Assembly (NCBI GenBank): GCA_017619975.1
Contig: JAFZRH010000021.1
Coordinates: 1-40,504 of the forward strand
Source: Lachnospiraceae bacterium
GTDB taxonomy: Bacteria > Bacillota > Clostridia > Lachnospirales > Lachnospiraceae
DNA length: 40,504 nt
Direction: 5' to 3'
The position numbers were made by a program, and so were the translations under genes. Of this stretch, positions 15,088-23,550 are shown piece by piece (positions within the stretch are counted from its first letter, which is position 1; each line of letters starts with the position of its first letter). The notes below the pieces were generated by a model. It was not told the DNA's origin, searched no databases, and was given only the letters and a program-made list of their open reading frames with translations.

Positions 15088-17550
15088 TCAGTTCCCCGAA
15101 GCGTAGCTGACCCGCTCCACCGTATAACCGGCCTCCCGCAGGCATTTCAGAAGACCGTCCTCCTGATCCAGCAGATGCGCCAGACCGACCGCAAAGAAGA
15201 CCGTCTTGTCTCCGTCAAGGTATTCTTTGACCTTTTCCACCATCTCCGCGTTGCGTTTCCGCATCATGCCTTCATTGTATTCATCCACCAGCGCCTGTTC
15301 TTCCGGTGTCAGCTCTTCATCTTCCTGGTTTTCCTCCTCAAGCTCCCCCGAAAGCTCCTCTTCATTGCCCCGGCACCAGGCATCAAAAAGTTCTTTGGTG
15401 CCCAGATTGGAAGCATAGCGTCCCATGTCGATCGTTTCTTCCAGGATCAGCGCCTGCAGTTCTTCGGAAAAACCGCCCAGCAGGGCAATATGTTCCGCAT
15501 AATCCTCCACGTCCCAGACCTCGATCCCGCTGTCTTTCGCCAGTTTGATCAGCTGCTGGTCAACTCCGCGGTTGTAGCTGAGCATCCGTCCCTGTTCCAG
15601 TGTCTCCTGTTCGATCAGCGTTCCCAGGGTGGCCGCATTATAGAACAGGACGTTGGCGATGATGTCGCCGCCGTATTTTTTCAGGGCCAGTTCCAGTTTA
15701 TCCGCGACTTCCTCCTCAAGATGATCGTAGACGGTCGTGCCGTCCGTATAGACCGTCGACGTCTGATAGGCATTCAGCAGTTCGTCGTCTTCGTCCAGTC
15801 TGTTCTCCATATCCGTAATGTCGATCTCGACGGCCAGCGCATCCGAAGACAAAAGCGCATCGTAGATCTCCTGCGGCAGATGTGCCGTCCGCTCATCCCC
15901 CACATGAATGGTTCCCAGCAGCCACAGACTGTGACCGTTCGGCCCCGTCACCTGATAAAACAGCGGGGTAACCGCTTCTTCCGGAGCCTCACTGGGACGA
16001 AGCGCATCGGTGATCAGATACCAGACGTCCGGATCGTCTGTCTGGAACGTCCATTCCCCCTGATACTGCAGCTCGTACTCTTCTCCCTCATACAGATGGG
16101 TTCCGTCCAGATCGATCTTCAGATGGATCGGCATGCCGCTGCCCTTGTCCAAAGACAGATAGCCGCTGCATTCTTCCGGCTTATACCGGACGCCCTTCTC
16201 CGACAGGTAGTAAACATCTCCGACCAGTTCCGTCTCGATCTGTTCGCGGAAGCGTTCCGCCGCCTCGCTCCCCAATGTAAACTCGATCAGCCAGCAGTCG
16301 TCCTCTTCGAGGAGAGAGGCGGTCTGAAGATCCTGCGGCAGGATACGGTTCCGGTCGAAATAGACCTGAAAGGCATCCGAAAGTCTTTTCGCCGACGTCG
16401 TCACGGTCTTTTCCCGCCCGTTCTCCTCATAATGGGTCTCGCCGCCGAAATGCCGCAGTTCGAACTCATGCTTCTGCTCCTGTGCGCCATAGAGCATCTG
16501 CGAGGCCCGATCATAAAACATGGGGCCGTAGTCGTCCGTATCCGTCCCGCACCACTCCTGCTTGAACAGGAGCCCGCCGATGATATAGGCGTAGGTCAGG
16601 CCGATATACACCGAAGACACACTGTCTCTCTCCGCAAAAGTACCGGCCAGATCCAGCAGCGGAACGGTGCGGAGATCCTCCAGCGTGGTCATCTTCTGGT
16701 TTCCGATCGCCGGCAGAACGGGATCCTCCGTCAGCGCATAGAGCCCCATCTCGGCAGATGCTTCAAAGGAGATCCCCTCCAGCGCATACGCCGCCTCATA
16801 CTCGAAGCCGCTCAGGTTTCCTTCCTCATCCAGAATCGCCAGGCCGCCTGCTTCTTCGATATCGGAGCAGTTCATGCCCAGCCACTCCCATTCCGTGTCT
16901 TCTGCCTCCGAGAAAACGATGCTGCCCCGCGTTTCATCCGTCCAGGTCAGACTGCCGTATTTCTCCGCCGTCAGAAGCGCCAGCGGCGGAACGAGGTTCA
17001 GAAACTCTTCCCGGCTCTGCCTGCTCAGGTAGTAGGTTCCGTCACTGATCAGAACGGCTTTTCCCTTGGAATAACACAGTTCGTATTGCTTTACACTTTT
17101 TTTCTGCCGCTCGTTTTCAATGGTCCTGGTCCAGCGGATCACGGCCGTCATGGCTTCCGTGCCGCTGCCTTTGACATCCATGATCCATTCATCAGAAGTC
17201 GTAAGGCGCTCCCGGTCCATGCTGCGGCAGATCGTCAGGCGCATTTCCCGATGATAATCTGCCGGCAGCCCGGAAAGCGCTTTTTCATAGGCCTGCGCCG
17301 CCGTCAGCGGCTCGGGCTCCGTTTCCGGCGGCACCGTCGGTTCTTCCGTAGGAGCCTCCGATTCCGTCGGAATCACGGCGGAGCTTTCGGGGGAAGCCGT
17401 ACTGTCCGGAACGTCGGCGGTCTTTGTTGTTTCTGCGGCGGCCGTCGTCACCGCGCTTTCAGACGTCTTTAACGGCAGGCCGGTCCCGCAGCCGTTCAGA
17501 CAAACTGTTATCAGGACTGCCGCCAGAAGCAGAGAAATCGCTTTTTTCAT
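15088..17550 (-). CDS. Lipoprotein with C-terminal TraB/GumN-family domain
   Basis: The start is ATG at 17550, with AGGAGG upstream; the longer in-frame start at 17604 lies in the promoter. The 820-residue product has a lipobox ending at C21 (VCLNGC), then a Thr/Glu/Pro-rich linker to about residue 85. About 470 residues of beta-rich sequence follow that I do not recognise (repeated LCYSKGKAVLISDGTYYLS-like strands, LMYGAQEQKHEFELRHFG). The last 270 residues match TraB/GumN: LLGTIHVGDERTAHLP, ALAVEIDI, YNRGVDQQLI, and TVFFAVGLAHLLDQEDGL with its conserved His. TraB/GumN domains are proposed metallohydrolases related to Tiki and erythromycin-esterase folds. The protein should be anchored outside the membrane. 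Monocistronic with its own promoter. Confidence 0.85.
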   Translation of the reverse strand: MKKAISLLLAAVLITVCLNGCGTGLPLKTSESAVTTAAAETTKTADVPDSTASPESSAVIPTESEAPTEEPTVPPETEPEPLTAAQAYEKALSGLPADYHREMRLTICRSMDRERLTTSDEWIMDVKGSGTEAMTAVIRWTRTIENERQKKSVKQYELCYSKGKAVLISDGTYYLSRQSREEFLNLVPPLALLTAEKYGSLTWTDETRGSIVFSEAEDTEWEWLGMNCSDIEEAGGLAILDEEGNLSGFEYEAAYALEGISFEASAEMGLYALTEDPVLPAIGNQKMTTLEDLRTVPLLDLAGTFAERDSVSSVYIGLTYAYIIGGLLFKQEWCGTDTDDYGPMFYDRASQMLYGAQEQKHEFELRHFGGETHYEENGREKTVTTSAKRLSDAFQVYFDRNRILPQDLQTASLLEEDDCWLIEFTLGSEAAERFREQIETELVGDVYYLSEKGVRYKPEECSGYLSLDKGSGMPIHLKIDLDGTHLYEGEEYELQYQGEWTFQTDDPDVWYLITDALRPSEAPEEAVTPLFYQVTGPNGHSLWLLGTIHVGDERTAHLPQEIYDALLSSDALAVEIDITDMENRLDEDDELLNAYQTSTVYTDGTTVYDHLEEEVADKLELALKKYGGDIIANVLFYNAATLGTLIEQETLEQGRMLSYNRGVDQQLIKLAKDSGIEVWDVEDYAEHIALLGGFSEELQALILEETIDMGRYASNLGTKELFDAWCRGNEEELSGELEEENQEDEELTPEEQALVDEYNEGMMRKRNAEMVEKVKEYLDGDKTVFFAVGLAHLLDQEDGLLKCLREAGYTVERVSYASGN

Positions 17551-17575
17551 ACAAACTTCCTCCTTTGTGATGTTA

Positions 17576-17604
17576 ATTATATCACAGGAGATCCCCCTTG
17601 CCAA
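17576..17604 (-). promoter_or_regulatory. Sigma-A promoter of the TraB/GumN lipoprotein
   Basis: On the minus strand TTGGCA (17604-17599), a 17-base spacer and TATAAT (17581-17576) with an extended TGA just before it lie about 25 bases before the start codon. Confidence 0.82.
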
Positions 17605-17655
17605 GCATCCGGCTTTTTTCTGCGCGACAGACTGACCGCACGAGCGTTTTTATGC

Positions 17656-17661
17656 TATACT
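17656..17661 (+). promoter_or_regulatory. Extended -10 promoter of the LUD gene
   Basis: TGC-TATACT (17653-17661) is an extended -10 element 30 bases before the start codon. No convincing -35 hexamer lies 16-18 bases upstream, as is common for extended -10 promoters. Confidence 0.55.
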
Positions 17662-17691
17662 GGTAAAAACACATCTTACAGGAGGCCTGAT

Positions 17692-18318
17692 ATGGATCCC
17701 ATGATCAGAAAACGAAACGAACTGCTGGCGCAGAAGGTCATAAAAGGCCTTCAATCCCGCCGGATGAGCGGATATTATGCCGAAAACAAAGAGGAGGCCC
17801 TGAAGCTGGCTCTGTCTCTGATTCCCGAAGGCAGCACCGTCTCCATGGGCGGCGGCATGAGCGTAGCCGAGATCGGTCTGAAGGACGCCCTGATCCGGGG
17901 CGATTACCGTTTTATCGACCGGGATCAGATGGAACGCCGCGATGCCTACCGCCTGACCTTTGACGCGGACTATTTCCTGGCCGGTGCCAACGCGATCTCC
18001 GACGACGGCGTGATCGTCAATATTGACGGCAACGGCAACCGGCTCTCTGCGATCGCCTACGGCCCGAAGAAGGTGCTCTTCATCGTCGGCATGAACAAAG
18101 TCTGCCCGGACGTGGAATCCGCCGTTAAACGCGCCCGCACGGTCGCGGCCCCGACCAACGTTCAGCGTTTTGACCGCAATACGCCCTGTAAAAAACTGGG
18201 GACCTGCATGAACTGCAAATCCCCCGACTGCCTCTGCAGCCAGATGCTGATCACCCGCTTCGGCTTCGATCCGGATCGGATCCATGTGCTGCTGGTCGGA
18301 GAAAGCCTGGGCTATTAA
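17692..18318 (+). CDS. LUD-domain (LutC/DUF162-like) protein with cysteine cluster
   Basis: The product has 208 residues with AGGAGG before the ATG. The LUD fold is recognisable: GSTVSMGGGMSVAEIGL (46-62), DADYFLAGANAISDDGVIVN (91-110), GNRLSAIAYGPKKVLFIVG (115-133) and ARTVAAPTNVQRF. LUD proteins are related to LutB/LutC of lactate oxidation and to the NagB/RpiA/CoA-transferase superfamily. Near the C-terminus Cys166, 172, 175, 180 and 182 form a C-x5-C-x2-C-x4-C-x-C cluster that could bind iron-sulfur or zinc. There is no lutA or lutB beside it, so a lactate role is not supported by context. It ends in a terminator and looks monocistronic. Confidence 0.9.
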   Translation: MDPMIRKRNELLAQKVIKGLQSRRMSGYYAENKEEALKLALSLIPEGSTVSMGGGMSVAEIGLKDALIRGDYRFIDRDQMERRDAYRLTFDADYFLAGANAISDDGVIVNIDGNGNRLSAIAYGPKKVLFIVGMNKVCPDVESAVKRARTVAAPTNVQRFDRNTPCKKLGTCMNCKSPDCLCSQMLITRFGFDPDRIHVLLVGESLGY

Positions 18319-18334
18319 GCCCCGGCTCTTTTTT
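18304..18334 (+). terminator. Intrinsic terminator of the LUD gene
   Basis: AGCCTGGGCT (18304-18313) pairs with AGCCCCGGCT (18318-18327) with one mismatch on a 4-base loop, followed by CTTTTTT. The stem includes the last codons and the TAA stop. Confidence 0.85.
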
Positions 18335-18346
18335 ACAAGGTTTCTC

Positions 18347-18375
18347 TTGTTTTTTCTTTTGATTCTGTGTAAAAT
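18347..18375 (+). promoter_or_regulatory. Predicted sigma-A promoter of the sugar-ABC ATPase gene
   Basis: TTGTTT (18347-18352), a 17-base spacer and TAAAAT (18370-18375) give a leader of about 165 bases before the start codon at 18549. Confidence 0.6.
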
Positions 18376-18422
18376 CAGAATATCAGACCGACCGGCTGTT
18401 TCACTCCACTCTTTCTTTTTAT

Positions 18423-18548
18423 GAGACCTGCCGGCGAAAAAAAGGAGTGTTCCGTTTGAATGGCGGTGCGGCAGTGTGGAGACCTGCCGTAAAGGGGCTG
18501 TGCCCCGAATCTGTATCTGCGGAGGCAGTACAGATACATTCAGCAAAT
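18423..18548 (+). promoter_or_regulatory. Structured leader of the sugar-ABC ATPase gene with possible 10-codon leader peptide
   Basis: AAGGAG (18442-18447) precedes a short frame, ATG 18460 to TAA 18490-18492, encoding MAVRQCGDLP. Three inverted repeats follow or overlap: CGGCAG/CTGCCG (18469-18489), GGGGC/GCCCC (18494-18506) and TGTATCTG/CAGATACA (18512-18538). The only GGAGG near the real start (18521-18525) lies in the loop of the last hairpin, 23 bases from the ATG. This arrangement could control translation; that is inference. Confidence 0.5.
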
Positions 18549-19721
18549 ATGGCTACTGTTTCTTTGCGGAACGTGAAAAAGGTGTATCCCAACACCGAGA
18601 ACAAGAGCAAAAAGAAGAAGGAAGAAACCTCTTCCGAAGGCAAAGCCAATCTTCAGATCACGGAAGAAGGCGTCGTCGCGGTCCAGGAATTCAATCTGGA
18701 GATCGCCGACAAAGAGTTTATCGTACTGGTCGGGCCTTCCGGCTGCGGGAAATCCACCACGCTTCGCATGGTGGCCGGTCTGGAGGATATCACCGCCGGA
18801 GAACTGTATATCGACGACAAGTACATGAACAACATCGCGCCGAAGGACCGGGATATCGCGATGGTTTTCCAGAATTACGCGCTTTATCCGCACATGACCG
18901 TGTACGAAAACATGGCCTTCTCGCTTCAGCTGAAAAAAGTGGACAAAGCGGAGATCGACAGAAAGGTCCGGGAAGCCGCAGAGATCCTGGGAATCACGGA
19001 ATATCTGAACCGCAAGCCGAAGGCCCTTTCCGGCGGCCAGCGGCAGCGTGTCGCCATCGGCCGCGCCATCGTGCGCAGCCCCAAGGTCTTCCTGATGGAT
19101 GAACCGCTCTCCAACCTGGACGCCAAGCTCCGCAACCAGATGCGCGCGGAGATCATCAAGCTGCGCCAGCGCATCGATACGACCTTCATCTACGTCACGC
19201 ATGACCAGACCGAGGCCATGACCCTGGGCGACCGCATCGTGATCATGAAGGACGGCTTTATCCAGCAGATCGGCACGCCGCAGGACGTCTTTGATCATCC
19301 GGCCAATCTTTTCGTGGCCGGCTTCATCGGTTCGCCGCAGATGAATCTCTTTGACGCGAAGCTCCTGAAGGAAAACGGCCGCTACGCCGTGGAACTGGGC
19401 GGCTTCCGTACCGAGCTTTCCGAGGAGAAGCAGGCACGTCTGGCCGCGAAGAACGTTCCCGCGCAGGACGTGATCCTGGGCGTCCGTCCGGATCATTTAA
19501 AGCTGAGCACGGCAGGGATCAAGGGGCGCGTGGACGTATCCGAGCTGATGGGCTCCACCGTTCACATCCATCTGAATGCTTTGGGAAAGGACGTGATCCT
19601 GATCGTTCCGACCGAAGGAAAGGCCACGCATTTCCCGATGGGCGCCGAGCTGAACATCGGCTTCGACGGCAGCGTCGTGCACATCTTCAACAAAGAGACG
19701 GAAAAGAATCTGGAGTGGTAA
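18549..19721 (+). CDS. ugpC: Carbohydrate ABC transporter ATP-binding subunit, MsmK/UgpC/MalK type
   Basis: The start is ATG at 18549, giving the family-typical N-terminus MATVSLRNVKKVYP; in-frame GTG (18447) and TTG (18456) starts would add a tail unlike the family. The 390-residue protein has Walker A GPSGCGKST (62-70), Q-loop FQNYALYPHMTV, signature LSGGQ (161-165), Walker B VFLMDE (180-185) and switch His218. The last 130 residues are the TOBE-type regulatory domain of MalK-like subunits. A lysine-rich insertion at about residues 15-41 (KSKKKKEE core) sits between the first strands. These ATPases energise several sugar importers, and orphan genes like this one often serve many binding-protein/permease sets encoded elsewhere. 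No permease or binding protein is nearby. Confidence 0.93.
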   Translation: MATVSLRNVKKVYPNTENKSKKKKEETSSEGKANLQITEEGVVAVQEFNLEIADKEFIVLVGPSGCGKSTTLRMVAGLEDITAGELYIDDKYMNNIAPKDRDIAMVFQNYALYPHMTVYENMAFSLQLKKVDKAEIDRKVREAAEILGITEYLNRKPKALSGGQRQRVAIGRAIVRSPKVFLMDEPLSNLDAKLRNQMRAEIIKLRQRIDTTFIYVTHDQTEAMTLGDRIVIMKDGFIQQIGTPQDVFDHPANLFVAGFIGSPQMNLFDAKLLKENGRYAVELGGFRTELSEEKQARLAAKNVPAQDVILGVRPDHLKLSTAGIKGRVDVSELMGSTVHIHLNALGKDVILIVPTEGKATHFPMGAELNIGFDGSVVHIFNKETEKNLEW

Positions 19722-19741
19722 ACGCTCTTTGGCACTTTATG

Positions 19742-19769
19742 AAAGACGGGCTCTGCAGCCCGTCTTTTC
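19742..19769. terminator. Bidirectional intrinsic terminator between the ABC ATPase and arcA
   Basis: AAAGACGGGCT (19742-19752) is the exact complement of AGCCCGTCTTT (19757-19767) on a CTGC loop, with flanking A and T runs on each side. It serves the convergent ABC ATPase (plus) and arcA operon (minus). Confidence 0.88.
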
Positions 19770-19775
19770 ATTTTT

Positions 19776-20993
19776 CTATTCTCTCTCAAACGGCATGCTC
19801 ATGCAGCGGGGGCCGCCCCGTCCCCGGGAAAGCTCCGAGCCGTTAAACGTCAGGACCCGGATCCCGCTGTCTTCCAGCAGATGGTTCGTGACATAGTTCC
19901 TGTCATAGACAAGGACTTTGCCCGGACTGATGCAGAGCGTGTTGGAGCCGTCGTTCCACTGTTCGCGGTCCGCGGCGATCCGGTCGCTTCCGCCGCAGCG
20001 TATCATCTCGACTTTATCCAGACCGAGATAGGCGGCCAGCACTTTTTCCGGCGCATCCTGCAGTTCCCGGATCTTCAGGCTTTTTTCTCCCTTCCCCGTG
20101 ATCTCAAAGATACGCAGGAACGGCAGGATCCCGGGATGGACCGTAAACTTATCGTAATCCACCTGGGTAAAGACCGTATCCAGATGCATGAAAGCCCGGG
20201 TATGCGGGATCGAGAAAGCCAGGACGGTATCGATCTGTCCTTCCTCGTCCGCGAAAATGTTCCGGGCCAGATGCTCGATCGCCTCCACCTGGGTACGTTC
20301 CGAGATCCCGACCGCCAGAACACGGGCATTCAGGTTCAGAATGTCGCCGCCTTCGATGCTGAAATAGTCCATCCGGTCGTAATACTGCTTCACGCAGCCG
20401 CGGTAGTCCGGATGGTAGTTGAAAATATACTGCCCGAAAATAACTTCCCGCTTGCGCGTCTTGGTATGCATATGGTGCAGGCTGACTCCGTTTCCGATCA
20501 CGGCAAACGGATCCCGGGTAAAGTACAGGTTCGGCATGGGAGGGATCACGAAATCGGACTTTTCTCCCAGCATATCCGCCAGATGGCCCGAATTGCGGGG
20601 AAAGATCTCGCTGCGCGGCACGCCCGCCATGATACGGTGGATCAGATCCAGATCATCCGGGATGCTCTCCAGATAGGCTTTGACCTCCTCCCGGTATCCC
20701 CGGGTGATGCTGCCCGCCTGCTCGACCGCGTCACTGATAAACTGGTGCCGCAGACCGGGCACTGCTTTCAGCGTTTCCGCCGTCAGCTCATCCAGATATA
20801 AAACCTCGACCCCCTGACTGCGGAGCAGGGCGGCAAACTCGTCATGTTCCTCCCGGGCCCGCTGCAGAAAGGGGATATCGTCGAATAACAGAGACCCCAT
20901 GGTCTCCGGGACCAGATGCTCCAGCTCCCGGCCGGGGCTCTGAAGAAGGACTCTTTTTAAGGGACCGATTTCACTTCGTACACAAACCGGCAT
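19776..20993 (-). CDS. arcA: Arginine deiminase
   Basis: The product has 405 residues, normal length. It hydrolyses arginine to citrulline and ammonia. Guanidino-modifying enzyme motifs are all present: MPNLYFTRDPFAVIGNGV, EGGDIL, the FMHLDTVFT catalytic His/Asp stretch, NDGSNTL, and the C-terminal RGRGGPRCMSMP with nucleophile Cys397. It is last in an operon with rlmB, mrnC and cysS, 19 bp after rlmB, and no arcB, arcC or arginine/ornithine antiporter gene is beside it. The full deiminase pathway must therefore lie elsewhere, or the enzyme has another role such as acid resistance or citrulline supply (inference). Confidence 0.97.
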   Translation of the reverse strand: MPVCVRSEIGPLKRVLLQSPGRELEHLVPETMGSLLFDDIPFLQRAREEHDEFAALLRSQGVEVLYLDELTAETLKAVPGLRHQFISDAVEQAGSITRGYREEVKAYLESIPDDLDLIHRIMAGVPRSEIFPRNSGHLADMLGEKSDFVIPPMPNLYFTRDPFAVIGNGVSLHHMHTKTRKREVIFGQYIFNYHPDYRGCVKQYYDRMDYFSIEGGDILNLNARVLAVGISERTQVEAIEHLARNIFADEEGQIDTVLAFSIPHTRAFMHLDTVFTQVDYDKFTVHPGILPFLRIFEITGKGEKSLKIRELQDAPEKVLAAYLGLDKVEMIRCGGSDRIAADREQWNDGSNTLCISPGKVLVYDRNYVTNHLLEDSGIRVLTFNGSELSRGRGGPRCMSMPFERE

Positions 20994-21012
20994 CTGTTGT
21001 TTCCTGCTTTCC

Positions 21013-21750
21013 TTATCCTTTATACTTTCTCTGCCTTACGATCTCGAAAGCCAGGATCCCCGCCGCCACGGAGGCGTTTAAGGAATCGATCTTTCCCGAC
21101 ATCGGGATCGAGGTTATAAAATCACAGTGTTTTTTCACCAGCTGCGAAACGCCGTCGCCTTCGCTGCCGATCACCAGTCCGATGGGGCCGGTCAGGTTCT
21201 GCCGATACATGATCTCGCCGTCCATGTCCGCGCAGACAAACCAGAGGCCTTCCTTCTTCAGCTCCTCCATGGTCCGGGACAAATTCGTCACCCGCGCGAC
21301 CGGAATATAATGGATGGCACCGGCGGAGACTTTCGCCACGGTGGCATTCAGACCCACCGCGCGGTTTTTGGGGATAATGACCCCGTGCGCGCCGGCCAGA
21401 TGCGCCGAGCGCAGGATCGCTCCCAGATTGTGCGGATCTTCGATGCCGTCCAGCAGCAGCAGGAAAGGATCCTCGTTTCTTTCCCGGGCTGCCTGAAGCA
21501 TGTCGGAGATCTCCGCATAAGTATAGGCCGCGATCTCGGCGATGACACCCTGATGGCGGCCGGTTTCGGACATTTCGTCCAGTTTGTCTTTTTCCGTCAG
21601 AAAAGGACGGAGCCCCTGCCCGGCAGCCTCTTCCGTGATCTGCCGGATCACACTGTCCCCGAGACCTTTTTGTATATATAGCTTTTCCAGCGGCCGCCCG
21701 GCCTTCAGGGCTTCCCGCACCGCGTTGCGGCCTTCAATCCTTTCCGGCAT
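21013..21750 (-). CDS. rlmB: 23S rRNA (guanosine-2'-O)-methyltransferase RlmB-like (SPOUT/TrmH family)
   Basis: The product has 245 residues. An N-terminal substrate-binding domain (IEGRNAVREALKAGRP) is followed by the SPOUT methyltransferase knot: motif 1 NLGAILRSAH (108-117), motif 2 GLVIGSEGDGVS (191-202), motif 3 IPMSGKIDSLNASVA (216-230). The family methylates ribose 2'-OH in 23S rRNA (G2251 in E. coli numbering) or related sites using S-adenosylmethionine. The start overlaps the end of mrnC by 17 bp, a coupling seen widely in Bacillota as cysS-mrnC-rlmB. Confidence 0.94.
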   Translation of the reverse strand: MPERIEGRNAVREALKAGRPLEKLYIQKGLGDSVIRQITEEAAGQGLRPFLTEKDKLDEMSETGRHQGVIAEIAAYTYAEISDMLQAARERNEDPFLLLLDGIEDPHNLGAILRSAHLAGAHGVIIPKNRAVGLNATVAKVSAGAIHYIPVARVTNLSRTMEELKKEGLWFVCADMDGEIMYRQNLTGPIGLVIGSEGDGVSQLVKKHCDFITSIPMSGKIDSLNASVAAGILAFEIVRQRKYKG

Positions 21751-22153
21751 GCGTCATTCCCTCTCTGACCAGTTCCAGGATCCGGTCCGTTTTCCCCGCC
21801 AGATACAAGGCTCCGATCAAGGCTTCCAGACCGGTCGCCTTATGATACTCCTGCGCGCTGGCGTTTTTGGCGCCGTGCTCCGGTTTGGCATTCTTTCCTC
21901 TCCGGTAAACGGCCGTCTCCTCTTCCGATAGGAAAGGCAGCAGCGCTTCGGCCATTCTGGCCTGCCCTACCGCCGAGACATAGGGAAGCGTCCGCTGATG
22001 CAGCGCTCCGTTCCTGCCGTTTTCGCTTTCCAGGATGACGGTCCTGACGATCAGTTCAAAGACCGCGTCGCCCAGATACGCCAGAGACAGGACCGGAACG
22101 GAAAGGGGCGGGACCGGATGCAGGTCAAAGCTTTCTCTTATGCTCTCTTCCAT
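21734..22153 (-). CDS. mrnC: Mini-ribonuclease III
   Basis: The product has 139 residues and a single RNase III catalytic domain without the dsRNA-binding domain. The signature YLGDAVFELIVR (catalytic D29, E33) and the second acidic motif EYHKATGLEALIGALYL (E110) are intact. Mini-III matures 23S rRNA ends in Bacillota. It overlaps both cysS (16 bp) and rlmB (17 bp), showing tight coupling. Confidence 0.95.
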   Translation of the reverse strand: MEESIRESFDLHPVPPLSVPVLSLAYLGDAVFELIVRTVILESENGRNGALHQRTLPYVSAVGQARMAEALLPFLSEEETAVYRRGKNAKPEHGAKNASAQEYHKATGLEALIGALYLAGKTDRILELVREGMTHAGKD

Positions 22154-23532
22154 TTGACGCCGTCCCGCGTATCCTCCAGCAGGATTCCCTGCTCGGCCAG
22201 CATTTTCCGGATCTCATCCGCCCGCGCGTAGTTCTTCGCTTTGCGGGCCGCCTGACGCTCCGCGATCAGCGCCTCGATATCCGCATCCAGCAGCTCCGCC
22301 TCCGGTTCTTTGATGCCGAGGATATCGGCCAGCTTCAGCAGCGTGTTTCGAACGTCTTCCCAGGCAGCTTCGCTCACCTCTTCCGGCTTCAGCGTATTCG
22401 CGTACTTGACCATTTCGAAGATCACGGAGATCGCGTCGGCGGTGTTGAAATCGTCGTCCATCGCCGCTTCAAAGCGCGCCACAAAAGCCTGAACGGCTTC
22501 TTTTTCTTCCGGTGACTCTTCCCCCGTACAGCCTTTGCCGCTCTCATCCTTTAAGCGCTGCATGGCAGTGTGAATGCGGTCCAGACCGTTCTTGGCCGCC
22601 TCCATCAGCTCGGGACTGAAATTCAGGGGACTGCGGTAATGCGCGCTCAGCATGAAGAAGCGCAGAACGGACAGATCGTACTGTTTCGAAATGTCCCGCA
22701 CCAGCAGGAAGTTGCCGAGCGACTTGGACATCTTGACGTTGTTGATATTCAGGAACGCGTTGTGCATCCAGTAATGGCTGAAGAGACGGCCGCTGCAGGC
22801 TTCGCTCTGCGCGATCTCGTTTTCATGGTGCGGGAAGATCAGGTCCTCGCCGCCGCCGTGGATATCGATCTCTTCTCCCAGATATTTCTTTGACATGACC
22901 GAGCATTCGATATGCCAGCCGGGACGTCCCTGCCCCCAGGGACTTTCCCAGAAGGGTTCTCCTTCTTTTTTCGGCTTCCAGAGCACGAAGTCCATGGGAT
23001 CTTCTTTTTCTTCCTCACCGGTCACCAGAAGTGTACGGTTTCCGCTTTCCAGCTCGTCCAGATTTTTGCCGGAAAGCTTGCCGTAGCCTTTAAAGCGGCG
23101 CACGCGGAAATAGACCGTGCCGTTTACTTCATAAGCAAAGCCTTTTTCGATCAGCGTGCGGATCATATCGATCATGCCGCCGATCTCTTCGGTAGCCTTG
23201 GGATGGGTCGTGGCCGGACGCACGTCCATGCCTTCCATATCCTTTTTGCATTCCAGGATATAGCGTTCGGAGATGACGGAGGAATCCACGCCCTCCTCCA
23301 GGGCTCTTTTAATGATCTTGTCATCCACGTCCGTGAAGTTCGAAACGTAGTTGACCTCGTAGCCTTTATACTCGAAATAGCGCCGCACCGTATCGAAAAA
23401 GATCATGGGACGGGCGTTTCCGATATGGATCAGATTGTAGACCGTGGGGCCGCAGACGTACATCCGGACCTTTCCGGGCTCGATCGGTATGAACTCTTCC
23501 TTGGTACGGGACAAGGTGTTGTAAATCTTCAT
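22138..23532 (-). CDS. cysS: Cysteinyl-tRNA synthetase
   Basis: The product has 464 residues, normal for this class I synthetase. It has the zinc ligand C27 in MYVCGPTVYN, the HIGH motif HIGN (36-39), further zinc ligands in GWHIECSVMS and the HHENEIAQSEA region, and the KMSKS motif VKMSKSLGNF. The C-terminal DALR-type anticodon region ends KNYARADEIRKMLAEQGILLEDT. It lies 18 bp after the wall hydrolase gene; the ribosome site is weak (a short GAG), suggesting coupling to the upstream gene. There is no T-box upstream. Confidence 0.98.
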   Translation of the reverse strand: MKIYNTLSRTKEEFIPIEPGKVRMYVCGPTVYNLIHIGNARPMIFFDTVRRYFEYKGYEVNYVSNFTDVDDKIIKRALEEGVDSSVISERYILECKKDMEGMDVRPATTHPKATEEIGGMIDMIRTLIEKGFAYEVNGTVYFRVRRFKGYGKLSGKNLDELESGNRTLLVTGEEEKEDPMDFVLWKPKKEGEPFWESPWGQGRPGWHIECSVMSKKYLGEEIDIHGGGEDLIFPHHENEIAQSEACSGRLFSHYWMHNAFLNINNVKMSKSLGNFLLVRDISKQYDLSVLRFFMLSAHYRSPLNFSPELMEAAKNGLDRIHTAMQRLKDESGKGCTGEESPEEKEAVQAFVARFEAAMDDDFNTADAISVIFEMVKYANTLKPEEVSEAAWEDVRNTLLKLADILGIKEPEAELLDADIEALIAERQAARKAKNYARADEIRKMLAEQGILLEDTRDGVKWKRA

Positions 23533-23550
23533 GGCATTCAGCTCGCTTTA

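Noticed and set aside
18447-18548. GTG (18447) or TTG (18456) starts that lengthen the sugar-ABC ATPase.
   Set aside because: The added sequence does not resemble the family N-terminus, although the TTG has a fair AAGGAG; kept as a leader instead.
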